Positions 28,201-40,200 of a stretch of 64,000 bases of DNA are shown here, piece by piece (position 1 is the stretch's first letter; each line of letters begins with the position of its first letter). This DNA comes from Todiramphus chloris collaris (lineage: Eukaryota; Chordata; Aves; Coraciiformes; Alcedinidae): assembly GCA_025345505.1 (NCBI GenBank), contig JANVCC010000125.1:5427388-5491387 (forward strand), given 5' to 3'. The position numbers and the translations under genes were made by a program. The notes under the pieces are model-generated. The model made no database searches and was not told where the DNA came from. It saw only the letters and a list, made by a program, of their open reading frames with translations.

Positions 28201-31200
28201 TGTGCCTGTTGCCCCTTGTCCTGTCACTGGGCACCACTGACAAGAGTCTGGGCCCATCCTCTTGCCCCCCGGGTGCCCTTGTGCTACTGATCAGATCCCC
28301 TCTCAGGCTGCTCTTCTCCAGGTAAACAGACCCAAGGCTCTCAGCCTTTCCTCAGCACAGAGATGCTCCAGGCCCCTCAGCATCTTCAGAGACTCCACTG
28401 AACTCTCTCCAGTAGTTCCTGGTCTCTCTTGAACTGGGGAGACCACAACTGGACCCAATACTCCAGAGGTGGCCTTGCTAGGGCAGAGTAGAAGGGGAGG
28501 AGAACCTCCCTCTACCTGCTGGCCACGCTCTTCTTAGTGCACTGCAGGACACCATTGGCCTTCTTGGCCACAAGAGCACATTGCTGGCTCATGGTGAACT
28601 TCTTGTCCACCAGCAAACCCAGGTCCTTCTCAGCAGAGCTGCTTCCTAGCAGGTCACTCCTCACCTGTACTGTACTTTTTTTCCCTGATGTAAGAGAGTC
28701 AAACCCCTCTGCCCATCACCCTTTGGGAAAACACGGGACTGCCGTTCACCACATCCAGGTGCTCAGCAGCTTCCCACTCTATGGTTCCCTTCAGTGCTGT
28801 AGCTCACATAAAAAACCAGCTTTTGGGCTCAGCAATGAGGCATCCATCCCAACACCCAGAGAGCTGGTCCCCTCTTTACCTTTTCTCCCATGGGGCAATA
28901 TCCTTTGAGGAAATCCTGGCACACTTCTGCCTTCCTGGACACGTAGACATGGCTGTATGGGCAGTTGCTGTTGCTGCAGATCCCCTTCAAGAAGTAGGAG
29001 CACACGGGCATCTGCAAGGGCAGAGGATGAGAGTCTTGTGAGTGCTGCCCCCATCTCACGATGAGGAACCGATCCAACACCGGCACTGAATTAAAACAAT
29101 GACATGAGTAAAATAAACAGACACCTTTTACCAGCCACTCATCCCAGAGGTATTTTTAGCTCTTCTATTAGTCTCCTGCAGTGCAGCTCCCTGACATGAT
29201 GTGCTTCTGGTGGCTATATGCAGAGGGGGCCAAGACATGGACTTAGAATCCTTCAGGATGCTGAAGAGAGGGTGGAAAGCATGAAACTGCCTCTGTTCAG
29301 CACTGGGGAAGGGATGGGGGAATTGTAATGAGCTCTGCTGTTGTGAGGGCTTTGCTGGCATGATGCACCAGGAAGGTTATCAAAGAATTATAGAAAGTTT
29401 TGGGTTGGAAGGCACATTTAAGGATCATCTAGTCCAACCCCCCTGCACTCAGCAGGGACATCTGCAGCTTGAGCAGGTTGCTCAGAGCCCCAACCAAATT
29501 CACCTGGAATGGTTCCAGGGATGGGACATAAGCCACCTCTCTGGACATCCTGGGCCAGGGTCTCACCACACTCAGCATCAAAAATTTCTCCCTTCTCTCT
29601 GGTCTAAATCTCCCTCTTTCAGTTTAAAACCATCACTCCTTTCCCTGTCCCAACAGGCCCTGCTGAGAAGTCTGTCTCCATCTTTCTGACAGGACTCTGC
29701 AAGTCCTGAAAGGCCACAAGAAGGCCTTCCTGGCGCCTTCTCTTCTCCAGGATGAACCCCCCCAGCTCTCCCAGCCTGGCCTCCCAGCAGAGGGGTTCCA
29801 GCCCTCCCAGCATTGCTGGGGCTCCTCTGGCCCCACTCCACCAGGTCCCTGTCTCTGCTGTGCTGAGCACTCCCGAGCTGGCCCCAGCACTGCAGGGGGG
29901 TCTCTCTCTCTGCCCAGAGCCCTGGGAGCAGAGGGGCAGGATCCCCCCTCTCCCTGCTGCCCACGCTGCTGGGGATGCAGCCCAGGGTGCCAGTGCCTGC
30001 TGGGCTGTGAGTGCACGGAGCCGGCTCAGCTCCAGCTTCTCACCCCCAGCACCCCCAGGTCCTTTTCCGCAGGGCTCTTTCCATCCCTTCACTCCCAGTC
30101 TGTGCTGGTACTGGGGGTTGCCCCAACCCAGGTGCAGGACCATGCACTTGGCCTTGCTGAACCTCATGAGGTCCACATGTGTTCACTCCTCAAGCCTGTC
30201 AAGGTACCTCCGCATGGATCCCACACCTCAGGCATGTGAACCTCACCACCCAGCTTGGTGCCATCTGCAACCCTGCTTAGGGTGCCCCCAATGCTACAGT
30301 CTGTGCCACTGATGAAGGCATTATACAGCACTGGTCCCAGTACAGACCCCTCTGTGACATCACCTCTCACCAGTCATCATCTGAACATTGAGCCATTGAC
30401 CATTACCCCCTGGATGCAACCATCCAACCAATTCCTTATCTACCAAACAGTCCACCCCATCAAATCCTTCTCTCTCCAATAATTCTCTTTTCCAAAGGTC
30501 CATCTTCTGCTGATGATCTCCCAACTATCCCTGAAGAGGAGAGAAAAGCTGACTGCTCCCTGGGCTCCTTGCTCACAAAAGCACTAAGCCAAGCACCCTG
30601 TCCCGTGGCCAAGGGCTGAGAAGACCCTTTGCAAGGGGTGACACAGCAGCTGTGATGGGACCAGGGGTGCAGGGCTTGCACTCACCCTGGTTGCACTCTC
30701 CCATAGAGAGTTCTGGCCATTGCCAAGACCAAACCAGAATCCCGGGTGTACCCCTCATTTTAGTTGTCTCTTCTGTGGATACAGAGCTGGTTGGAGGGTG
30801 CAGAGCATGTGCTTAGATCAAGTCTCCAAAAGGTGAGTCCTGGCAAGGGGGGAAAACAAACCCTTGCACCTCCACCAGCATGTTTTTTTAGGGATGATGC
30901 TTCTTGTGAAGGCATCAACTCAGCACCCCCTCCAAGGGCTGTGAGAGATGGGATGATGCCTGTCCCTGGATGCTCCAGGAGGGAGGGAGAGGAGGAAGAA
31001 AACCCTAATCCACCACGAGCGGTCGAGGAAGAGAGCAGTCAGATCACGGAGCAGAGCCCCCGCTCCCAAGCATTATCAGCATGACAGCCAACAGGGAAAA
31101 GCAAAGGAGTGCGGAACCTCCTTGCCATCCTCAACCCCCAAACTTCACCTTCTGCCAGCTGCTATAATTAAATCCAAATTACCAGCCTGCTGCAATATTT

Positions 31201-34200
31201 CAGCATCCTTAACTCACCGGCTACCTCAGGCAACTTCCCAACCTGACTCGGCATCTGCCAACGGGAACTGATGCTTCCCGAAGCCGTCACGACGACCATC
31301 CGGCTCCTCCCGTCCGATCCCTCGCCGCTTGCCTACGGAACAGACTTCCTCCCCACTTGGCGTTGTATCGATCCCTCTGTTTCCCCGGTAGCATCTCCGT
31401 CCCGCTGGTTCGAGCATCCCCAAACTAATATTGACAATAACCACAGGCGAGGCTATCCGGGGAAAAAAAAATCCCTTTCCCTGAAGGGCACATGAGGGTT
31501 TTAACTAAATTGGCTCACTTGAGAGAAATAAGAGGGAGGAGGGGTGAGCAGAGAGGAAAGAAAACAAAGGGTGCTTTAAAAGAGAAGAGTTTATTTTTAA
31601 TTGTCTTTTAACTGCAGACATTAACATAAAGGACAGGGCTCTGGGGCTATCTTTTTTTGGTGGTGGTGGTGTGACCGTAAACGATTCCCTTAATGTAGTT
31701 TTTGATATAGAGCCCAAATTAGCTCTAATAAAAAGGGATAATAAAGGCAGCTCTTCGACAAAAATAAACCCCTCCTAGCTGTCAAGCCTGAGCCATTATC
31801 AAGAGGAAGCAGCGCTCTCATTTCAATTAACCTTGTTTGCACCCCACCACGTCCACACAAATAACAATAACATTAATTCAAGGCGCTGGTGCGGTGCGTC
31901 CGTATTAAGACAGCTTTGACTATGCACACGCTTTGGAGCCAGCGGCTAATGAACCCGCAACTCAACGTGAATTTCCAAATTGCTCACAACAGAGTTTTGA
32001 AGCTCTATTAGGGAGAAAAATGCTGATTCGTTTCGAGTTCCTCAAGGGGAAAAGCTGTTGTAGCAGCAGCGGGCGGTTGCCTGAGCTCTCGCCTCTCGCT
32101 AACCTTCACTCCCAAAGCCATTCATCCCGCTTTCCATCACGGGGACGCGCTGACCGTTCTGCCCCGGCGCCGGGGAAACTCCCCGCGCGTCGCTTCAACA
32201 GATGCTCCTCAGCCGAGGGCGTCTCCTGAGGAACAAAGTTCCCCAACTGACAGCTTCCCTTCTCCTCCGGACAACTTTTTCAGTTGCCAGAAGGATAGTA
32301 TGGTTTTCTGAATGCATTTGCAAAGTGTTTCACCCATCTGGAGATGCCCTCGACCCTGGAGACCATCCTCTGCTTGGGTTTTCCTGCTGAGGATGGGGAA
32401 AAGCTCCTTGAGGCTGGGACAGTTGAACCCATGAAGCTTTCCCATACAAAACAGAGGTATTCTCCCTGTTTTTTAGTGGGGAAACTAAGGCATGGGATCT
32501 CTCCAAGGCTGAGCAAGAGTTTTGTCCTCAAACCAGTAGCTACACCTTGCAAGTGCTTGGTCCTTCACTGTCTGGATTGAGCATGTGGCCCCATTCCTGG
32601 TGACTTCCCACTGAGGTGGGATACATGACAGAATCATAGAAACATACTGTTTTGGGTTGGAAGGGACCCCTAAAGGTCATCTAGTCCAACTCCAAAATAT
32701 AATGATCATAGAATCCTACAATAGTTTGGGTTGGAAGCGACCTTTCAAGCTGACCTAGTCCAACCCCCTGCACTGAGCAGGGACATCTGCAACTAGAGCA
32801 GGTTGCTCAGAAGCCCAACCAACCTCACCTGGAACGGTTCCAGGGATGGGGCATCAACCACTGCTCTGGGCAGCCTGGACCAGGGTCTGACCAATGTCAG
32901 CATCAAAATTTTTTCCCTTCTCTCCAGTCTAAATCTCCCTCTTTTACTTTAAAACCATCACCCCTTGTTCTGTTGCAACAGGCCCTGCTAAAAATATTGT
33001 CCCCATCTTTCTTAAAGGTCCCTTAACTTGAAGCTCTGCTAATGAGGAGGTTATGGGGTGTACCTGCCATAAACATGAACTGAAATCCAGAGTCAGCTAA
33101 CGGGGCATCAGCAAAATCAGGAATCCCCAAACCCCACATTACCATTAACCGCAAGAAAAAAAACTCATTCATCACATTAAAACCCCGACTCAAATAACCA
33201 AAAACAAGCCACCCCCCCCAAATCCCTTATCCAAGAAGCAGGAGAAAAACCCATGAGCCAGGGGAAACCGCTGCCTTCCTCTGCCAAGTGACTTCACCTG
33301 CCTTTCTCCGCCGCTGATAAATGAGGCAAATGCCGCCTTTGCGAGTAATCACCCAGGTTAACAGGGAGCTAAGGGAGCTGAAAAGCAAAGTCGCCTCTTG
33401 CTTTGGGCAGCAGCATCCCCACTGGCTATAAATCACCCTGAAACAGGCTCAAACTCCGCAGAGGAGGTTGTTTCTCTTCCCAGCCCGCGCTACCGACAGG
33501 GTGGCGAGCGGCGAGACCTCTGAACCGCTCCCCGGGGTGCCTCGTCCTGCGGAAAATAATCCTCCTTCCCCACAGAGCACAACGTGAGCAACCAGAAAGA
33601 CAAAAGCTCTGGTGGTTCCCGAGGCATATGTGAGAGCTGGCACCCGCCTGCTTCATTTGTTGGCTTCCTAATTTAATGAGTTGTCTCTGGTTTAGATGGT
33701 GCTTCGGTAGTGGAGAACTGCTACGGAGAAAGGTGAGATGGGCAGCGGGCACCTGCACCCCATGGGACCTCTTTCCGGGGATCCTGTCCCCAGAACGGCA
33801 TTGGCAAAACAGATCTTCTGCAGGAGACTTCAGCATGGCCACTGCTTTTTAATTCAGTTTTACTCCCACAAAGACAGCGTTATCCTTCCTGATTCCTAAC
33901 TGACGAGGTCCCACAGAGGAAAGGTTGAGTTTTTCACCCACATTGCGGCCATCGTTCTCCATCTATCCACCCAAAACAGAGTGCAGAAGACAAAAGCTTG
34001 AGGTCCAGCTTGAGGCACCAAGACATATCTGGTGTTTCTGGAGGGGAAACTGAGGCCACATCTCCACCTGCATATTAAACATGTCGAGTAACACTCCTAG
34101 GTCCCGAGAGCAACCGGCATAAACCCATCCGCATCCAGTCATCGCATCCGTTGGTGGACACGAATGCAGACAAATCCCTGACCACAACAGCTCCTTGGCC

Positions 34201-37200
34201 ATCTCCAACTTCAGAGTCTCACCCAGGTTTTTTCTCTGGGACCAAAGAGAAGCTCCAGCACCTGCTGAAATATCATTTAACATTTGACTTGGCAGTGATG
34301 GGTTAATAGTTGGGACTTGATGATCTCAAAGTCATCTTCCAACCACAATGATTTGATGATTAACTCACTGGTACAGTTGAAAGACAATGGTCCTTAGTGG
34401 ACTGGATAAGGATCAATCCTTCAGCTCAGAGGAGCAAGCAGGTTGTGTGCTGCCATTAGCACTCATGCATCACTTACTTAGGTGAAAAGAGGTCGCCGTC
34501 CCCATGTCTACTCCAAACCTGCATTAATTACAACAACTCCAGATACACCAACAGCAAAGCTTTCTTCTTTCTTGGCTTCTTTATTTCCAATGTCTAACTA
34601 TATGTTATAGGAAGGAAAAAAAAAACCAACCCAAACCAGCCCTTTTTCCCTTCTATCAATTCTAATTCCCATCCTTCCTATGACATGCCACGAGTCAGGG
34701 AGTACAGCTGTCTCCAGTCTATCTTCTCTCTTTTATAGACTTGTGATGAAGTGACTCTGAAGAGAGAGACATGTAAAAAACATATGGTGCTTTGTGCCTC
34801 GTTCCGAGTGACTCCACTCACCGCGAGGATAACTTACGAGTTCCCCGCTGACAACGAACGTGCCTCCGGCAAATGGTGGGAAAAGAAGAGAAAACTGCAC
34901 AGCCTAAAGGCAAATGCTGCTGGAAAATGTCCCAGACACTGATGTGACCCAATGTCCCGTAGGTTAATTCCTTTACAGGTCAGGAATTGCACTGTGGAGG
35001 GTAATGGAGGAGAGTGATGCTGGAAGGGAGTGGGGAGAAGAAGATGCTGTAAGGACAATTCACAGGGCACAGAAGCTTGAGGAATTAAAAGCAGCACCTC
35101 CAGATCTGGCATGGCTCAGGTGAGCTCTGGTCCCTGCCATGTCCCAGATGCAGCTTTGACAAAGCTGCTTTCAATAAACAATGTGCCAGAAATACAGCCA
35201 AGGGGATCTGCAGACTCCACAAAGAAGGACTGAGCTTTATGGGCTTCTCTGGGAAAACCAGTACTTGTTTGTGTCCCACTTACTGGCATCTCCATCCCAA
35301 CAGCAGAGCCTTGATGCTGGAGCTGATGAGAAACAGCTCCCCACATAGTGACACCGCTCCGGTTGGTGTTTCGATACCCCAGGGGGATTAACCTTGTTGT
35401 CTGTGTGACCCTTTGTCTGCAGCAGAGAAATGATCCTTCAAATCCCATCCAACAAAGACGGAAGGTAAACAGCTGCTCAAAGCACATCCCAGCCCAGCGA
35501 AGGACCAGCAGCTATGCTTAATCTTCAAGCACCGACTTCACCTCATCTTCAACACTTGAGGTCTCCAAAGCTACGTCCGACACAAGATCCTTGCCACGGA
35601 ACTGGAGGTTAATCTGCTAAATTGTCAACTGATAATCACCAGAAGAAAAGGTAATTATTTTTCCACCTCTCTCTGTGTAATAAAACCGTGGAGCCCCAAA
35701 ATACATCAAGAAGGTTGAAATCGAGGATGAACTCTGCCAGCTGGTTTCACTGCCTGGCTTTTTTTCAAAGGTTAATTCATGCCTCCAAGCTCTCGCATGT
35801 TAAAACATCCTCCTCTGCTGACCCCAGCATGAGGTGATTGAGAGGAAAGGGTGATCTTATGGAGCTAGCTATGGATCAGACGCAACTCAATGGTACTCCC
35901 GTGATCTTTCTCTTCCACCCCTGGAGCTTAAGAACTCCTTAACCCAACGCACATTACCCAACGCAGTGACAGATGCCCTGGTTTCCATTCTGCTGCTTGA
36001 TGCATTCATCTACTATTCCTCTGTTGCTCTCACAACCCCAACATGAGCTGGAAGAGTTTAGCAAGCAAACCACAGACAAACTCTGTTGGAAGCACTCCGT
36101 GAGGAAGAATCGCAGAATCATAGAGTGGTAGTGGTTAGAAGTGACCTCTGGAGATCATCCAGTCCTGACAACACAGGAGCACCTAGGGCAAGCCACAGAG
36201 GAACAGACTCAGGCAGGTCTTGAAAGTCTCTAAAGAAGGAGACTCCACAACCTCTCTGGGCAGCCTGTTCCAGGCTCAGTCACTCTAACAGTGAACAAGT
36301 TTTTCCACATGTTAAGGTGGAACTTCCTGTGTTTCACCTTGCAACCATTACCTCTTGTCCTAGCAAAGGGCACAACCGAAAAGAGACTGACCCCTCCTCC
36401 TTGACACCCACACTTCAGATATTTGGAAACATTCATAAGACCTTTCTCAGTCTTCTCGAGGCTAAACAGCCCCAGGTCTCTCAGCCTTTCCTCACAGGAG
36501 AGATGTTCCAGTCCCTTAATCATCTTTGTAGCCTCCACTGGACTCTCTCTAGTATTTCCCTGTCTGTCTTGAACTGGAGAGACCAAAACTGAACACAATA
36601 TTCTCAGTGTGGTCTCATTAGTGCAGAGCAGAGGAGGAGGAAAACCTCCCTTGACCTGCTGACCACACTCCTCTTTATGCACCCCAGGATACCATTGGCA
36701 TTTCTGGCCAGAAGGTCACACTGCTGTTCCATGGATAACTTATTGCCCACCAGGATGCTGTTGCCCACCAGGTAGACCACCAGCACTGGTCCACCCACTT
36801 GAGCTGCACTATGCTTGTTGGGAAGCCATACAGACCTTGTCTTTGGACACCTTGTGGGAAAACGAACACGTCCCGTCCGTCTTCTTGCACGTGCCACGGA
36901 GAAACCTGCAGATACACCAGAAGAAGGTTGAGCATAAGGTGGGTCGCAAAACATGTGGGTTTAGATACCAAGCATCTGTTTTGTCCCATTGTCACATTTT
37001 CCTCAAGGCAAAATGCCCTAAATTGGTAAGGGTCCTTCTACCTGAAAGAAGGTTGGAATCAGGTGGGGTTGGTGTCTTTTCCCAAGGAACAAGCGACAGG
37101 ACAACAGGAAACAGCCTCAAGTTGCATCAGGGGATGTTTAGATTGGACAGGAGGAACAATTTCTTTACTGAAAGGGTTGTCAAGACCTGGCCCAGGCTGC

Positions 37201-40200
37201 CCAAGGCAGCAGTGAAGTCTCCAACCCTGCAGGGCTTTCAAAGCTGTGTAGATGTGGTGCTGAGGAACAGGGTTTAGCAGTGACCTGTAGTGTTGGGTTA
37301 ACAGTAGGACTGGATGGTCTTGAAGGTCTCTTCCAACCAAAATGATACTACGATTCTATGAAGGGTGCTGGTCAGAACCTCCTTCAAAAGGAGACTCCAG
37401 GGGTATGTGCTCTCAGCAGCACAGTCTTGCAGGGAGGTTTTGGATTACAGAATATGTCCCCAAATTTATTTATAAAAAAAAAAGTAAATTTAGAGCTGAG
37501 CATGGAGAGATTCGTTAAAAATAAAACAGAATTGAGATTGCTTTGAGCAAAGTATAAATGGTAACATATAGGTGTGAAAAACAGCTGTTTGAAGGCAAGT
37601 AGGTTTGCAGATGATTGCAATCACCTCCTGAAACATGCACCTCCTCAAAACACCCCAACCTGGAAAATAAAAGACACCCTAAACCAAAAGCAGACTGAAA
37701 ATATCAAGAGATGACAACAGAAAGCTTAAGAATGGGATTGGAGGTAGAAGGCACCAGGCTAAGGAGACACAAGACTGGCAGAAAGTCAGCTTTGTACTCT
37801 CGTGATTCATGGAAATGGGCCAGGACAGAGACCCAAAAGACCTCCAGGACCAGCAATTCCTGAAGTAGGAAGGAGCACAGCCCCAGGCCAGACTTGGTCA
37901 CTAAAACGAGAAGAACCAAGGACTCAGTAACTGGCATCCCTTGTCCTCTATGTCACCAGAAGCAATCTTGACCAGACACCTTGGACTCACATGCCTCAGT
38001 GCTCCTGTGGATGTGTTATGGGAGAGTGAGTGAGAGCGAGTGAAATCAGTTAAAAAAACCAATAAATCACCTCCTATATATGGTCTCCCATCGAGCTTTG
38101 TGCAACCTCCAAATGATTTCTAGCACAGCAGCAATTTTACAGAGAAATTACTCAAGGAGTTCATCAGCGGAGTCGGCTTTTCTACACTTTTTAAACGACT
38201 AATAATATAGTTTAATCAACTGTTGGGCAGGTATAATGAGCTGGCAGCATGAATCAGTTCTCCCGTAATAAATCACCAAACTCTCGCAGCCGCAGAGCGT
38301 CACGGGCTGAAGGATTCAAACCTGTTGCACAGATCTGAGAGATGCTGCTGGAAGAAATCACCCGGTGCGTGGTCAGGGCAGGCTCTCCAGTCACTCAGCT
38401 CAGATCTGTGCCAGTTATTTACCCAGGATCCACAAAATCATCCAAATCTGATGGTATCTTTGGGGATTAAGTGAAGCTTGTAGCTTCTAAATTCCACCTA
38501 GCAACCCTGATGACTTCTTCTCCTGATAGCATTAAGGAAATTGCTGAGGACTATTGTTCTATTTAAGAAATGATAATTTGATCTTATTACTAATTCTTAA
38601 GACACTGCTCTGATTTTTATATATTTTTTAGAGCTTCTGTGCTATGATCTGGAAGGTCACTTATTAGACACAAAGGTCCTGGTGATGGTATCCACCTCCA
38701 AAATGTGAAATAAATACTTCTGACACCCCTACAGGTTGTGCAGAACCACCAAAACATGTGGATTTAACTTTGAGGCTGGTTGTGCAATGCTTTCTTAGCA
38801 ATAACAGCTGTAAAATGCTGTGTCAATTTATGAGAAAAAATCCCAGAAGAGATTAGACCATGAATCTCCAGTCTGGGAAGTCCAGACAGATAGGGGAGGA
38901 CTACATAGAATCATAAGAGTCATTTTGGTTGGAAGAGACCTTTAAGATTATTAATTTCAAGTTAACCCAGCACTGCCAGGTCAAACTAAACTATGTCCCT
39001 CAGCACCACATCTACATGTTTTTTAAATCCTTTCAGGGGTGAGGACTCTGACACTGACTGCCCTGGGCAGCCTGGGCCAGGCCTTGACAACCCTCGCAGG
39101 GAGAAATTGTTCCTCGTGTCCAACATAAACCTCCCCTGGTGCAACTTGAGGCTGTTGAGGTTGTGGAGTCTCCTTCTCTGAAGACATTCAAAACCCAGCT
39201 GGACGTGTTCCTATGTGACCTGATCTAGGTGATCCTGCTCTAGCAGGGGGGCTGGACTAGATGATCTTTTGATGATGATGATGATGGCTTGGTAACAACC
39301 TCTGGCAACTGAAAAACAAACCCAGCCAGGCTGCAGGGCTTCACTGCAGGGAGCTGAGAGGTCCCAGCAGGAGAAAGAGCCCCTCCTCTGCATGCCTCGT
39401 CTTGTCATCCTCCTATAGGTACCTGCCAACACAACAGCGTTGGGTAGACCCTGGGGTTGACCCAGAATAGCTGTCCTCATGGTCCTACATCTCTGTTCTC
39501 AGGTTGTTACCCTGGAGAGTATCACATAAACAGGCACCAAAGCCAACCAATGACCCAGTGTACTGAGACAGGCCAAAGCTGCTGTGTCCACCCATACCTG
39601 GTGCAGACGGCCACCTTCTCTGGATCATGGATGTAGGGGCAGCTCTCCCCACGATTACACTTGCCAAAGCGGTTGTAGTACATACAATATTCCTTCTTCT
39701 TCTTCTTCTGTTTAGCTTGACGAATGATGGCCAAACTCCTCTGAACAGCGCGGCTAAAGGAGAAAAACAGACAAAGGTCAGGAAACATCTCCAACTTCAG
39801 CACAATAAAGATGTAGAGAAGATAGGTCAACAGCACCTAAAATCACAGAGGAGCCCAAGTGTCACTGTCAAGACAGAGTGAGATATTCAGGAAGTTTGTG
39901 TTGGGCAATAAGCTCTTAGATCTCGATTTCTGGCCAACTTTACCCTGAATCTTTAAAAATCTGCAAGATGAGGTCACTTTCCCTGGAACATCTGCATTGG
40001 GGACGCAGTCTCCCCACACAGCAGGACAGGTTGTGGACAACTTCTGTGAGACCCCCTCTGCAGAAGACAACCCTCGGGAACAACACGGCACCCAGGAGCC
40101 AGACAAGTGCCGTTGCGGTTGTGCTATCATCCACCTCGGCTGTATGAGCAGGGATGTAGCCAGGAGGATGAGGAAGGAGGAAACTATCCCCTCTATTTGG

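Larger units (their letters stand above)
12142..28879 (-). other. 16.7-kb ZC3H3 intron
   Basis: Phase-0 intron that splits finger 4. It carries thirteen CR1 insertions, among them the copies that keep reverse transcriptase coding sequence. No exon in either orientation could be supported. Confidence 0.85.
29012..36835 (-). other. 7.8-kb ZC3H3 intron
   Basis: Phase-0 intron between the finger-2 and finger-3 exons. It contains CR1 at 29.38-30.48, 32.63-33.03, 34.29-34.36 and 36.11-36.77 kb. The stretch 30.5-32.6 kb is repeat-free, and nothing is recognised in 29012-29382. Confidence 0.85.
36906..39597 (-). other. 2.7-kb ZC3H3 intron
   Basis: Phase-2 intron between the two exons that share finger 2. 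CR1 occupies 37.05-37.36 and 38.91-39.29 kb. The 37363-38905 stretch is single-copy and AT-rich around 38040-38300 (CGACTAATAATATAGTTTAA); no exon is seen. Confidence 0.85.
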
